Shown: positions 23,101-35,710 of the stretch, in pieces
How positions within the stretch are numbered: position 1 is the stretch's first letter
Layout: each line of letters begins with the position of its first letter
Assembly (NCBI GenBank): GCA_021307315.1
Contig: JAJSPD010000004.1
Coordinates: 992,001 to 1,056,000, forward strand
DNA: 64,000 bases
Reading direction: 5' to 3'
DNA from: Bisporella sp. PMI_857
Taxonomy: Eukaryota > Ascomycota > Leotiomycetes > Helotiales > Helotiaceae
Notes under the pieces: generated by a model
What the model was told of the DNA's origin: nothing
The model's input: the letters and a program-made list of their open reading frames with translations, nothing else
Database searches by the model: none
Made by a program: the position numbers and the translations under genes

Positions 23101-23863
23101 CTCAGTTGGCTGGAAAAACTCATAGTCTTGTCATCGCAGTTCCAATCTCACCATGTTTCGGTATACTTGCATACACAAACGATACTGTGAGCACAACAGG
23201 ATTGCGCAAATGTTGAATTAATCAACATGGTAGGTAAAAGTCACAATAACTTCTAGCATCGGCTTCTAGATAATTCAGACACAACCTTTTTAGGTTCTAA
23301 AACCTATAGGAAATTGACTTTACGTTGTGATGTTACCCAATAAATAAGGTTATCATAGTCCCCAGGCTATAGACAAAATTACTATTAGTATCATTCTGAC
23401 AGATCAGCAGGCGCGCTTCACATACGATGACTCAGAATCTGAAACACGAACTAAAACTTTTCCTTTCAGAAAATTTTGCCCAGCCATTGAGGTGCTGCTT
23501 CAAATAGCTAATCTTGCTAGTGAGGACACCAGCTTGCTTTACACTTTTCCTATGTGCAATCAGTTTTACTTAGAATTAGGACCTCACTTGGCTGCAATAA
23601 TCGATCTAGGATAATCAGGACCTTCAACAATTGGAAGAATGCCGAATGATCCCTTAGTCTTCCCTGAAATGAGCAATTATCTGTACAAGGAAGTCGCCAA
23701 GGTTGAGGCTACCCTGCCTAGATAGACATCTAGAGCGTTGAGCACTTTCACCCGAAATAGTTCTGGACAAACACCTTTATTAAATTTTCAAGAAAGAGTA
23801 CTGTTGGATTTAACCGCTTCGCTACTGTCATATACTTGCTTTCATTTCACTACGTCTAGTAGA
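20153..23863. other. Gene-poor 3.7-kb region
   Basis: No ORF above about 70 codons with any protein character on either strand. Composition is AT-leaning but not extreme, and I see no intact transposon, LTR or tandem array. It may be decayed repeat DNA, or a long regulatory region of the bZIP gene to its right. Confidence 0.5.
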
Positions 23864-25428
23864 ATGCCGAATCAGAATCAGGACCCAAGGGCTATCCGCC
23901 CAAGGCCAACCCTCATAACTGAAAATGGCCATCTAGTATATCCGGACGCAAACGGCGTTTTTGTTGACTACTTTGGACAAGTCATGAATCCAGCTCCGCC
24001 AAATGGTACCACTGCATCTGCTGGAAATCGCCCAACGGCAGCCCAAACTCATATCGGCAATGTCGGATATGTTTTAGGGATTTCGGTGCAAAATAATGAG
24101 GCAGAGTCTGCATCTCATGCAGCTTCTATGGCGTATCCTACCCCCGATAGTTTTGCAGCGTATCAAGTAACCTCGAGGTTTAACAGTGAAGCAACATTGC
24201 CAACCAGCTCAATACCTAGTGAGCCTATTTCTTCCGAAAAGGAATTCTTCGACGAGGTCGGCCCACTTGAGCAATCTCAGAGTGGCCACAATCTGGCCAA
24301 CTGCCCCATAGCTATTATGAACCCAACTGACGTTGCTTCTGCCTCCACTTCACTTCAGATGAATCAATCCATCGATGTTGTGGCGTCTCCAAATTTATCA
24401 ATTTCCGAACTCACACAAATAGGACAAACAGGACAGGTCCCAGTGGAAGCCAGCTCTGGTTCAATTCTTGAGGCTTCATCACTGTGGGCTAGATGCCGTT
24501 TATCTCCAAATACTCGTAATCGGCTTGCGGAACTGGAGCGGAGAAATACGGCGTTTGCGGCTGTCTCCGAGGAAGTTAGCATGTTCAATCAGCCTGGAGG
24601 CCTCGCAAGCGGGATTCATGGCATAGAGGAGCCACTAAATACGCCGTCTCCGTTCAGGTAAATCGGCTGAGATTCAATAATTCCTTGATGGGTTCATGGA
24701 TTGACAAAGACAGCCTATCACGACGGCCCGCCGTTCCAGCACGCTCAATACCCACACCAGCGCGATCCATTGCGCATCTGCCGGTGTATGATAAAATCCA
24801 CCGTGTTACGAAGCGTGAGAAAGTTCTAAAGGATAACAGGATAGCCGCACGAAAATCTCGCGAGCGTAAAAGTAAGGCGACTCGAGACTTACAGCAAAAG
24901 GGAGAAGAATTGCAAGAGCAAAACCTTGGGCTTAAAAATAATCTGCAGCTCCTAGAGGTGGAACGGAAAAGACTTCGGGGCCTTGTAGCAGAGCATATTA
25001 AAGGTGGATCAAAGTGCTCAAATCCACTAAATTCACCAGCGAGTAACGAACAACGTCAAGGCGAGAACGGGCCAGAGCTTCCCACCAACATGGTTGATAT
25101 ACAAGGACAAGGCAATGTGGCTGGGGAATTACTCCAAAGCATAGACGAAGAAGGGATATGGGGTAATGCTGAGGAAGCTTTAATTGATAGCCAATCGGAG
25201 CAAGTGGCACATCGGGGAACGATCGAACCGTTGACACTAAGACAAAGGCCAGCAGGAGGAAGAGACGTCGATCCACATTTTCTCGAGCTTCACAATAGCT
25301 ACCTCAATATTCCATCGAATGTGGATTATGACATTACACACCCAACTGTTGGCAATGACCTTGCAAGTTCCACTCCTGAAGAGCTCAATTGCATAGGCTT
25401 CGATGAAGATAATGATATAGAGTTTTAA
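23864..25428 (+). CDS. bZIP transcription factor
   Basis: Two exons, 23864-24657 and 24714-25428, separated by a 56-bp intron (GTAAAT...GACAG), give 502 aa. A basic region in the second half reads DNRIAARKSRERKSKATRDL, which fits the N-x2-AA-x2-S-R DNA-contact signature; it is followed by a zipper-like heptad stretch (LQQKGEELQEQNLGLKNNLQ, LLEVERKRLRGL). The N-terminal 260 residues are low-complexity, Ser/Pro/Asn-rich, as in activation regions, and the C-terminus is acidic. The frame is open upstream of 23864 but without an ATG, which fixes the start. It would bind DNA as a dimer in the nucleus; target and pathway cannot be read from the sequence. It stands alone in a gene-poor stretch. Confidence 0.9.
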
Positions 25429-27069
25429 TAAGTTTTGCTGTTACAACGCGGTAATGCAAATGCTGAGAATTGTGATGGTGAAATTCCATAAACGATACGG
25501 GGTGTTAAACAGTTTCTATTGTGTGGTTATTGCGTGGTTACAAGTGCCAGGTTAGTTTGGGATGTTGAAGACATGGAAAATAAATTGAAAAAAGGGAAGC
25601 GGGAAATGAAACAAAGATATATTGATAGAAACGTAAATGGGGCTGTAGGCAGTGTTTAGAATTCATTGTTATGTGACCAAGATTCTTTATAAAGAATGAA
25701 TGGACAAATCATGGCGTGATAGAACAGTTTAAAAGTTAACAAAGCTATGTTTAGTATTGTGACATACTGTCTGTTTCTGTCAAGATCTAGATGCACATTC
25801 TGCCGATCTGACTGAAAGCCACTGAAACTTAGCATGTGTTTCCTTGATACATGCGGAAAGTGATCTGCGCCTTTCGCATGTGTAGGTAGCGACCCCGTGA
25901 AATTCAATAAACAAGGCAGAAAGAAAAACGAAAGCAGCGCTTGATCCGCCAACGAGAACTCGGAGCACAAAAGATGGTGAACAGGGCTATTTTTCATGCA
26001 GCACCCACCCATTTTGTGAGATCGAGATGTCACTGCGACGAAAAAACCAGTTGCTGCTGCCGAAAATTTCCTGGTATACGATGTGCACTTGATAGATGGT
26101 TGTTATTCATCTTCAGCAGCGGATCTGGATTGAATTTATTCTCTGCCATATCTCGAGTTGAGGCATAAGGCGAAGATGGAACCACGCATTTCATTCAACC
26201 ATAGGCTGGTGGCCAAGAATGGATATGGGTTTTCATGGTCCCTATTCCTCACTACTTATCTCCCAGCCCGACTGGCATTATCTTGTACGACGCGTTTCAA
26301 AAATACCACAACCATTCTTAGGCCGCTCTTGCTATTTTGCCTTCGTGAATAAATATCCATCCAGGAATTTGTGATAGCTTGCGCATCGCCTTGCATCGCT
26401 CGCGGGGATGGCGGTGTTCATGTACTGGACCCTTGCGGCTGGAAATAATCTCTATTTCGAAGCATGCAACTAAAATAATTGTCAGGATCTTGACAACGAT
26501 CTGGAGCATGCTAAACAAATACGCTCGAGTTCCTGCTTGTGGCAATGTGTTTACGTTGGCCAAATATGTAAAGGGGCTCGCTAAACGGACAAGTACTTCG
26601 TGGCGATCAGGGTTCTCCGGATCGGCTGATTATAGGAATGTTCGGGTATTCCTGGAGGCTAGTCATGCACCCGCCGATGACGGCAAGATAAGAATTTTCA
26701 GAAGTCCCACAAGTCCATCTTTCCCACATAGTAGTGCAGCCATGAATCGGAATTAAGGCATATATTGTCAATCTATACAGCCTGGGGATAGTGATTGAAG
26801 AGCCAGCTTTGTGCTTTGCGGACAGAACATAGCCGGTAACCTCCAATTACAAGAGTTGGGTGTACCATCAAGATTGCCTATCGCTATTCCCATTTCCCGG
26901 GTTCTGTATCGCCATTAGAAGTATATTGGAAGAACTGGAACCTTGGCGTTCTTGGACCCGATTGCAGGATATATGAGTCAGGATTATCCTTAAATCTGTG
27001 AATTTCACAGAGCATTATCTTAACTGTCATCAACTACTTGAAACTCAATAACCGATAAAAGAACGAGCT
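25429..27069. other. Intergenic, 1.6 kb, no supportable gene
   Basis: Overlapping short ORFs occur on both strands (for example 26318-26563 minus and 26379-26756 plus), none with family features. The right part must contain the permease promoter. Confidence 0.5.
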
Positions 27070-28612
27070 ATGGCTACTAGCAACGAGAATTTTGATGTTG
27101 AGAAAAGTTTGCCCACACCTAGGGGAGATGGTGCCTCAATTAGTAGCGCTGAAGAACACAAGGAGTCATCTTACTTGAGGCGACTTGCTTCATACGGTGT
27201 CGAGCTTCGCGGCATTGCTCCAGTAGCTTTGAAGGATAGAACAGACACTCGCGCCATCAATGTGTTCTCATTTTGGTGGACAGTGAGTTTGGGATTGCTC
27301 CCGTAAGGATTATCCTCCAGCTATGATTACTAGCAGCTAACATATTTTCAGAATCATCACTGGTCTTGTTGGAACTTATTATGAGGGATTAAGTCTCCGT
27401 GATGCGTCTTTAGTCATCCTGTTCTTCTGCCTCCTGGGAGCGATCCCGCCAGCTACTTTCGGTGTTTTGGGCCCCCAGACTGGACTACGACAGATGATTC
27501 AAACCCGCTACAGTTTCGGACTTTATGGTGTGACTCTCATTGTTCTTTTGAACATGGCAACCATTACCGGATGGACAATTGTCTCCACAACTGTAGCTGG
27601 CCAAACACTTTCAGCGGTCAGTGGAGGGAGCATGACCGTGATTGTTGGCATTGTCATTACTGCGCTGGCCGGCCTCCTCCTCTCATTCTTGGGATACCGA
27701 GCTATCCACCTCTATGAACGATATGCTTGGATCCCTGCATTGATAGGCGTTATCATTATGACCGGCTGTGGCGGCAAGCTCTTGAAAAACCAGACTCCGA
27801 CAGAACCCGCCCAACCGCAAATCATTCTGACTTATGGTTGCATCGTCACTGGTTTCCTCATCTCTTGGGCTGCTATGGCGTCTGACTTCGCAGTATACAT
27901 CGATCCTAACGTGCCAAAGCTGCGAATTTTCTCTTATATCTATGCCGGACTTCTCATTCCAACGGTTCCATTGATGGTTCTCGGAGCAGCCATCGGTGGA
28001 GCTATCGGAAGCGTACCTGAGTGGACTGACGCGTTTGCACTCTACTCTACCGGAGGAGTTGTTAACGAAATGCTCACTCCAGCTGGCGGCTTCGGAAAGT
28101 TTGTCGCGGTAGTCCTCGCCTTCTCAATTCTTGGGAACATGGCTGGGTCCATGTACTCGATTTCTATCCAATTCCAAACATTAATGCCACTTCTCGCACC
28201 GATTCCACGAGTCTTCTTCTCCGTCGTCACGGCTGCGGTCATCATCGGTGCCTCAATTCCTATCAGTAAAGAGTTTGTAAGCTCTTTGGAAAGCTTCTTG
28301 GGCGTCATTGCCTATTGGGCTGCTATTTATGTCGGCATTTTTGCTGCTGAGCATATCTACTTTCGCAAGGGCAATGCGGCATCTTATGATCATGCAATCT
28401 GGAACGTGGGAAGCAAATTGCCGCTAGGTGCTGCGGCATTGGCTTCCACCTTTCTGCCATTCGCATTGATCGTTCCATGCATGATGCAGACTTGGTACAC
28501 TGGACCAATTGCTAAGCATACAGGAGATATCGGCTTTGAGGTTGGCTTCGTTCTTGCCGTTTTATTTTACATCCCATTGAGGACAATTGAAATAAAGATA
28601 ATCTGTAAATAG
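27070..28612 (+). CDS. Purine-cytosine permease, NCS1 family (Fcy2-like)
   Basis: Two exons, 27070-27302 and 27352-28612, joined across a 49-bp intron (GTAAGG...TTTCAG), give 497 aa. The cytoplasmic N-terminus runs into RAINVFSFWWTVSLGLLP and, across the splice, IITGLVGTYYEGLSLRDA, the start of the transmembrane core of fungal Fcy-type carriers. FGVLGPQTGLRQMIQTRYSF, SDFAVYIDP and FLGVIAYWAAIYVG are further NCS1 landmarks (the last lies around TM10). About 12 hydrophobic segments are present and the C-terminus is short. The family imports adenine, guanine, hypoxanthine and cytosine with protons at the plasma membrane. The last residues differ from the common LRYLEI ending but remain similar (LRTIEIK). 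Confidence 0.93.
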
Positions 28613-29024
28613 ACAGGACACTGTTCCGAGATGATTTAACTACAGCCTAATAACGAGAGGAATAGAGGAATGAATATAATGTATGATTTTAGATCGATTC
28701 TTTTGCTCAGAAGTAGAAAGCATGCTATAGGGACCAACGAGCTGAACGAGAAGAATCTGCTTAGCAAGTGAGACCTAGCGAAGGATCACTCGCCTTCGCT
28801 CTACATCTATCATGAAAGGTACTAAAAATTAACAGGTTCGAGAAGCATGGAGGCTTAGCGTTTTCCCGAACTCTAGTATCATGGCATGATAACTGACGGA
28901 TGCACATTTCTGCACCTCTCCACACTGCTTGTCAATAGCAGAGTGCGTGTCTAGAGCGGCAACCTCATAAATCTAGTAGGCAGCATCCACACTGCCGGCA
29001 AATGTAATACATTCCTGCATCAGA
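28613..29024. other. Convergent 3' interval with a small hairpin
   Basis: Separates the permease and HET genes, which converge. An 8-bp perfect stem (28777-28784 with 28793-28800, AGCGAAGG/CCTTCGCT) with an 8-nt loop lies about 165 bp beyond the permease stop. It might mark a transcript end, but fungal 3' ends do not need hairpins. Confidence 0.35.
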
Positions 29025-31392
29025 CTAGACTAAAATGAGGTTTTGTCTAGTCCAGACCTCGATCCAGTCCTCCCATTGTATTCCTATGGAAGTAGGGTCC
29101 AAGGTGCAATAGCCAGCACGCTCAAAAATGCCTTTTTTAGTGGTTTCCCTTAGAACTAGACATTGTCCTCCACTTGACACCTTCTGAGCTGAAGGTTCAG
29201 GAGCTGCAAAATACTGTGCATTTTGCCTCTCTGGAAAGAAACCTAGTAGAGCGATCTTATATTGTATGTCCTTGTGTAACACGCTCAAGTCCACTTGCCA
29301 ATCTGGATCTTCCTCACCATGGGCCCACGTCATGGAGAAGAGAAAGCAACCCTCATCTCCGTAGCTAAAACAAATGCTGTTATCACGTCCTTTGAGCGCT
29401 GTTTCTGTTGATGTATAATCCTCATCTTGATAAAGTACTCCGATCGAATACTTGTCCCTCCCGAGATTCTCCCTATTGACGACTTGCGAACTTCGAAAGA
29501 GAGGAAATGTCAAAGCCGAGATCTCTATCTTCGCAAATGCGACCTGACCGTATATGTTCTTCGATCCCTCGTTTTCCAACTTGACCTCCTGATTTGGCAG
29601 AAGGATTGCATCATAAGCAGAGCTAGCCATTGGTGCTTCAGAAGTCGCTGCCCAGAGAATATTTTCGTTAGTTACAGCCCAAGACCACGATGGTGCTCTG
29701 TAAGGAACACAGTGCTTAGCAGTACTAATATCTTTGTACCAGAGCAAGCATTCTCGCCAAAAGCTTGTCCATATTCCGGCGATATACTTGCCTTCGAAGA
29801 CTTCGCCGAATTTCGCAGCAAGGCCTCCGAAAGCTGGAAACTTATCGTTGTCGTTGGTAAGCTGTCGATCCGAATATGAACTAATGAGAGCAAGGTAGTT
29901 TTCCCGGCACTTCTTAACTGACAAGAAGGTGGGTTTAGCCTTCTCGTCAGAAGAGTCGCTCTTATGAATGTAAGACTGTATCTCGTAGTATGTACTTACA
30001 CTCCACGTAGTCTTCCCTTCGGGAATGCCGTCCGCAGACTGGAGACCATGCTGGCATTGCCAGTAGAGCTGCTGCTTACCATAATGAAGAACACGTGAAG
30101 GTAAAATGTTCTCTTGCAAGCACCATCCTCGCTTGGACAAGGCAGCATAGTTGAGTAGAGTATTTGTGGTCTCTGCTTCACCATCTCTGCATTTAATGGC
30201 TACTGAACCTGCACTTGGCCTACTATATAGCTTGAGGAACACCTGCTCCTTGAAGGGTCTGTACTCCACTGCCGTTTTTAAAATGCCATGGGAAACATTC
30301 GGAGACGCGGTGGCAGACAGCGTGAAGAGCGATCTCGCATATATCTCACCCATATTCTCGGACTGGATCTCCCAATCGGATTTGCTGTCTTGAATGATAC
30401 AAAGACTGTCAATCCAAATATACTCAAGGCCAATTTCTCGCGTGATATAAATTGAGTCTCTGAAATTGAGCGGAAGGTTGTCCAAATTAATGCTTTCCTT
30501 GAACGTCTCGATAGTCTTGGTAGTTGTCTTCAAAGGTACATCGCCACCCCAGCAATGACTCAAAGCGGTATACCTTCCGGTTTGACCCTCGGTGAGCACA
30601 AGACGTGGCCCCTTAGTCTCAGTGCCTACAGCAACGAGCCTGGATGGCAAGGGAACATTACTACCATCGGGACATTTAGAGTGAGTGTTACAGCATTTAT
30701 GTAGCCAAGAACTGGCAATATCATAGTTGAGTTTAGACCCGAGTTCAGGATCGAGGCGGTAACGTCCAATAGTATGAGGTCCGATGCTGGTAGAGTCCTC
30801 TATTGTCATTGTCAATGTTGTTTAATCTCGCAGTATATGCAGGTTGTCTCAAATCACTGCAGCTGTTGGAATGAGACGGTGGCATGACGGACCAACCTCG
30901 CAATTTTTCCAGAGTAAATATGACCGGTTCAAAATCGAGAAATTGCCCCGGAAACGTCGCAAACTGATCATCTATATCCACCTCTTCGTCATCCTCTTCT
31001 GGCTCCAATATAGCATTCACAACAAGCAAATCAAACATGCTGCACGCTTCAACGCCAGAGCTACTGATATCCAGGTGTTCGGAATCGAGCCTGACACCAA
31101 GGCTGATGCGTCGCCCAAGTTGCTCTCCTTCGCGGATCACGGACACACGAGTCTGGCCCTTGAAGTAAGCCCAATGAATCTTCGTCTCCTTGTACTCACG
31201 CGCGATCAACTGACAGAGTTCACAGCCTGCGGCTGCGGATGCTTCGAGCGCATCAAACGAGCCATGATGATCACGGTAGGAAAACACGAATAATCCGTTC
31301 TCAGCTGGGTATTGAGCGTTTAGCTGAAGGTCAGCCTCTACTCGCTTTAATAGATCAGCTGCGTTAAGCGCATTGCAAATTGCGCAGAGCAT
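29025..31392 (-). CDS. HET-domain (heterokaryon incompatibility) protein
   Basis: Two exons, 31392-30858 and 30799-29025 (769 aa), joined over a 58-bp intron. The start MLCAICNAL is the usual opening of fungal HET proteins and is followed by a Cys-rich stretch (AAAGCELCQLIA). The HET domain (about 255-400) shows YTALSHCWGG, NLPLNFRDSIYITREIGLEY, IWIDSLCIIQDSKSDW and EIYARSLFTLSATAS in order, and further on RGWCLQENILPSRVLHYG; all are diagnostic. HET proteins trigger programmed death when genetically different hyphae fuse. No NACHT, WD or ankyrin part is visible, so it belongs to the large 'HET-only' class whose specificity partners are unknown. Frames and conserved residues look intact. Confidence 0.93.
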
Positions 31393-31698
31393 GATAGTCT
31401 TAAAAAATTCAATGCTCGAGAGATCACGCTGTTGATTGTTGTATAACATGTCATGACTCAAATGCAAACTTGGCGTCATAAGCGAGCTCCTGATAACTAG
31501 GACTAGGAGCATTGAGTTTGAAAATTTAAAATATCATTCAGGGCCAGCTAAAAATTGAGATACTAGAGAGTCCTCGATATGACATTCTTGCGAAGCGAAA
31601 AGTCCAACAATGAACTTTAGTGAATATAGTATCCTATAATGGCATTTGCAGCTTAGGCTATTCAATATGTAATTATATGCATGGGGGTATCTTTTGCT
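31393..31698. other. Short intergenic interval upstream of HET gene
   Basis: 306 bp between the HET start and the end of the next minus-strand gene; it must hold the HET promoter and that gene's 3' UTR. No distinctive sites. Confidence 0.4.
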
Positions 31699-33664
31699 TT
31701 ACAAGTCCAGTCCTTGATATTTACTCTCCAATCTCTCCATAGCTTCCAATCCCACTCTTTTCATAGGTCCTGAGGCATTTTGTTTCCCAGCATCTCCATT
31801 GCTTCCAGGTCGAGAACCCCAAGGCGCCATCTCTCTTTGCATAGGACTCTGCAACACAGGGCTATTATGAACACTCATTCCTGGACTTACCGCTCTTCGC
31901 TTGAAACTTGTTGGATCGAAGTCATCTTCTCGTCGACGTTTATTGTTGACTTTACGAGTGATATCTGCCGCTGTAGGTTGTGGTGTAGCCGATCGAGACG
32001 GCGAAGATTGCCGGTCCGAATTTCCCAGCTGGGGCACTACAGACGAGGGAGGTGTTGATAAGGACGAGATGTCCATAAGTAGATCTTCACTGATTCCTGA
32101 GGATGAGCCACGTGGTAAGAAAGCTGGAGGCGGCGTACGGCCATTGTCATCTGAAAAATTCTCCCAGAAATCCTTGCCCTTTGAATTTCGCATGGCATGT
32201 TGCTTAAAACTACTGGAAAGGCCAGACGAATCTACTTCCATCATTTCATCTTCGGGTATATCTCCCAAAGCGTCTTGTGTAGTTGGCCCAAGGCTAGGAG
32301 ATGAATGTGTAGTAGTTGTCGTGGATATTGAATGCTGTCGTGTTGGTTCGATCTCCATGCCACTTTCACGTGTCTGGCGAACAACCTCTGCTTCGCGACG
32401 AAACTCTGTCTCTATAGGCGTACTCTCCTCAGCCAGCACTGCTCGAATCCTTGCGAAATTTTTCGTTTTAGGCTGTCGAATATGTCAGCTAGGAACGAAA
32501 GTTTCGGTGCAATAGAATAAAAATGCTTACGAGCATGTTGCCTCGTCTTGTCACAGCCCTACGTATAACACCTCTCTGCCCATCTCTACCCGGTGTGCTG
32601 GGAACACCATCCACATTCTCTAAAGTAGATTTCAGTGAGCCATCATCACTTTCGCTTCCAGATATATGCAATTGGTTTGCTGCCCAGCTTATACTTTCCC
32701 TCCTTGGGTGCATAGAGTCTCCTGGCATTTCCTGAGAATAATTCATATTCTCGATACTGCGTAGTGTTGGGGGCGATTTAGAGATGGGACTTGCCATAGA
32801 CGCGCTAATCGAGTTCTTCCTACTCCTACCGTGGCGTAGCCTTGCGCGTTGGAAGTTCATCAAACTGCTGGTTGCCGCAGACAGTCCGTTCCATCCGCTA
32901 CCAGGACTCGCGTGATTCATAGCGCCAAAAGGCGCCCCTATTTTATTCACTTGTGGTGTGCTTAATATTGATTCATCAATGTCGTCTGCATCCATGGGAT
33001 CGTCACACTCAGAACTGCTATCAGAGGAGTCCATCATATGCAGGCTACCCAAGGACCCAGATACCCCGATTCGATCTGCATTTGCCATTGTAGACCAGAG
33101 TGAACCAGAGGTATTTTGAGACTCAATACCTCCCGCATAATGCATGCCATTTGTCCTGTTTGGTATATTCATCGCTCTTCCTGATATCGTAGGTGAAGAG
33201 TCTGGGGAGGACTGCTCTGCTAATGTGGAATGGTGCAAGTTCGTAGCAGCTCGAGAAAAGTCCAGTCCTCTCGACCGTCTAGGCAGCACACTTGTAGGAG
33301 AACCATATGTCTGCGAGTGATCTAGCTTTGGAGATAGAGGGGCTCGATTGATGTATGCTGAACTAGTGGGCAGCATGAGATCGCGTGGAGGCATTTGCAG
33401 CGAGAGACCTCGTGCAGGAAACGCAGGTCGTCGTGGCGTGACAGGACTGTCATTGATGGTACTATCGTCTTTCGACTTTCGTTTTTCTGGCTCGCGAAAT
33501 TTCGGCGACGGCGATAATGTTGGAGCACCGTCTGATAACGAACGGGCTTTTGAGGGAGATCGCGATTGTGGTTCCTGATCAGATTTGACCTCCTCATCCG
33601 GCTGCTTTGTCTCGCCAGCTCCTCCTATCTTCGCCAACAGACTTTCTAGCGAGCTTCCGAGCAT
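31699..33664 (-). CDS. Ser/Pro-rich, probably nuclear protein of unknown function
   Basis: Two exons, 33664-32531 and 32472-31699, joined over a 58-bp intron (GTAAGC...TCGACAG) in phase 0, give 635 aa. The splice creates RRGNMLPKTKNFARIRAVLA followed by EESTPIETEFRREAEVVRQ, the only well-ordered, helix-like block; I recall similar sequences in conserved but uncharacterised ascomycete proteins. The rest is low-complexity, with many SP/TP sites (possible CDK or MAPK targets), and the C-terminus carries a basic NLS-like patch (NNKRRREDDFDPTSFKRR). No catalytic or DNA-binding domain is recognised. The abundance of SP/TP sites suggests a phosphoregulated nuclear or cell-cycle protein, but that is inference. 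Confidence 0.8.
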
Positions 33665-34290
33665 CTTCTCAATGTGAATAATCAGAAGGGGGACTCGACT
33701 AAGGATAATTCGAAACCAATGGATCTAGCTTCCTATGGACTTGTTTCCTGCATTCTGTATTGCGTCCTCCAGCCTCCGTTGCCGAAAAGACAAGACTATC
33801 AAATTAGCCAGTTGATTATATCCAAGCGGGACTTCAAACAAGGGTTTTCGATGTTGAATTATTGAAGGTTCAAGTAATGTTCATGCCGGCAACCATTTAC
33901 GACATCAAATGACGGAAGTCGTCTATTTCGATGTGGAAAGCTTTGCCGAGCACGATCACTTGATGTGGGGCTCAACAGGGTGGCTTGAGCGTGACTAAAG
34001 CGTGACGCTTTGTATGACTTGGCCTCATCCCCCAACATCCTCTGTATTTCAGAGAAGCCGATTAATAATGGGACAAAGGCATTCTTCTTCTGCCGAAAGC
34101 TTTATTTACCCATTGTGAACTGGAAGCTACTTCGCAACGCCTTGTGTCGCTAATTGTCTCTTATTCCAGCATGTAGCAAATCAGTTTAGTGTATAGACAT
34201 GTGCAACTGAATTTACCAGGGAGAATTAAGGACCAGTAACTTTAGTTAACAAGATTCTGACACTTTTTTATTACTATACAACCTTTGTTT
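33665..34290. other. Intergenic, no supportable gene
   Basis: Promoter side of the Ser-rich protein and 3' side of the endonuclease/phosphatase gene. No repeat or RNA gene recognised. Confidence 0.4.
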
Positions 34291-35710
34291 TTACACTTTG
34301 GGTGCATAGATAAATGCAAGACGGTCCATCTCATCGCCATCCCTTCCAAGATATCCCACAATCTGCCATCCGCTTGGTGCAGTAAACGTAGCACAATCAC
34401 TTGTCGATGTTCCCGCGGTTAATGTCCTTCCAGTGCTCGTGGTAGCCAGGATATAGAAGTTCCGCGTACGACCATCCTTTACCCCCTGGCACAACTGTGC
34501 TGAAGTCCAATATTCTGTAGAAGCAAGTGTCAAAGAGACCGCGGTTCCACCTGTTCCCCCGTGGGTGAATGTCTGTCCGTTGGTGAGAGTCACCGCCACA
34601 GAGTCAAGACGTGATGCTCCTCTGAACGTGATTACGGATGGTTTTGGAGCAGTTGGGAGAGCGTTTAAGTCATTGAACCAGTCTCCATGTGGCCCACCCC
34701 AAAATCCTGACTGACGGAAAGAGTTACTCGCGCTCCAAGTGAAGTTAACCTGTAAAGATCAGTATGCTTCAAATATGAAAATTTCTGAATAAGCATTCTT
34801 ATTTTCTACTCACAGTAATAGGATTGTGATCCGAGAGGATTGATCCATCAGCCTGCAAAAATTTGGTGGACTCGTAGTTGAAGTACGTAGCTTGCAAATT
34901 CAACTGTCTAGACCCACGGTAGAATACTTTATCAACTGTCTCGCACGTATTGATAAGTGAAGGGTTGTCACAAATCGTCTCCACTGTCGGGTTGACGCCG
35001 TTACGCTGAAGCTGGACAAATGGATCAGTCATCCCGTTCTGGTTTGGAAACACAGTAATATTGTCCGCTGTTCGTGTGTATCTTGAGTTAGTATCTCCAA
35101 ACAGAAGAACAGCATTGCCGGCAGACCACGTGTCGATGTATTGAGAAACCTGCAAGAGGTTCGCTGCTCGGGCTGTCAGGTCACCAGCCTCCGTACCGGC
35201 ATCGGCATGAAGGTTGTAGATGTCAATGTAGATGCCCTCGGAGACAATGGCTCGCATAAATGTGAAGCCTTTAGGCGTCAGACAATCTGATCCAGATGCA
35301 TCGGAACAGGTCGCCCATTTCACACGAGTAAAGTCAATCCAGTCAAAATTGGCTAGGGTGTTGAGCCCACTACCTATTCCGGCAGTACCGCTGGTGGCTG
35401 TCCTGTATGGATGATTATCAGTTGCATAGATGTATGCATGGTAGGCAAAATCTATATATTCATCAGCGGGGTATGCAGAGACATTGTAGAGATTCTGAGT
35501 ACCTTCTTGCGCGTGAATGACATCGTAGCCATACTTTGCAAACAAGGTGCCGATTGTCCCTGCGTTGGTAGCTTTATCTCCAGGAACAGAGTTGTCATTA
35601 AAAATGGCTGGCAGTCCAGCAACATTGAATGTCAGAATATTGAAGTCGCCGCTCGTAGCAGCAGCTGACACGGAGACGATGGCCGCGAGGCCTAGGACTA
35701 GATTAAGCAT
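34291..35710 (-). CDS. Secreted endonuclease/exonuclease/phosphatase-fold protein with lectin-like tail
   Basis: Two exons, 35710-34814 and 34749-34291 (451 aa), with a 64-bp intron (GTGAGT...TTACAG). The signal peptide MLNLVLGLAAIVSVSAAA points to secretion. The EEP fold (about 20-310) shows its landmarks: NILTFNVAGLP, the metal-binding Glu in HAQEG, NLHADAG, GDTNSR (GDxN) and SDHNPIT (SDH). After a W/G-rich linker the last 115 residues are Thr/Gly/Ser-rich beta sequence (ITFRGASRLDSVAVTLTNG, GYLGRDGDEMDRLAFIY) that reads like a jacalin-type lectin. Secreted fungal proteins of this build are annotated as sphingomyelinase-, DNase- or inositol-phosphatase-like; substrate is uncertain. The ATG at 35710 is preferred over one 75 bp upstream because it gives a clean signal peptide. 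Confidence 0.83.

Noticed and set aside
26318..26756. Opposed ORFs of 81 and 125 codons
   Set aside because: They overlap on opposite strands and neither shows motif, signal peptide or splice extension.
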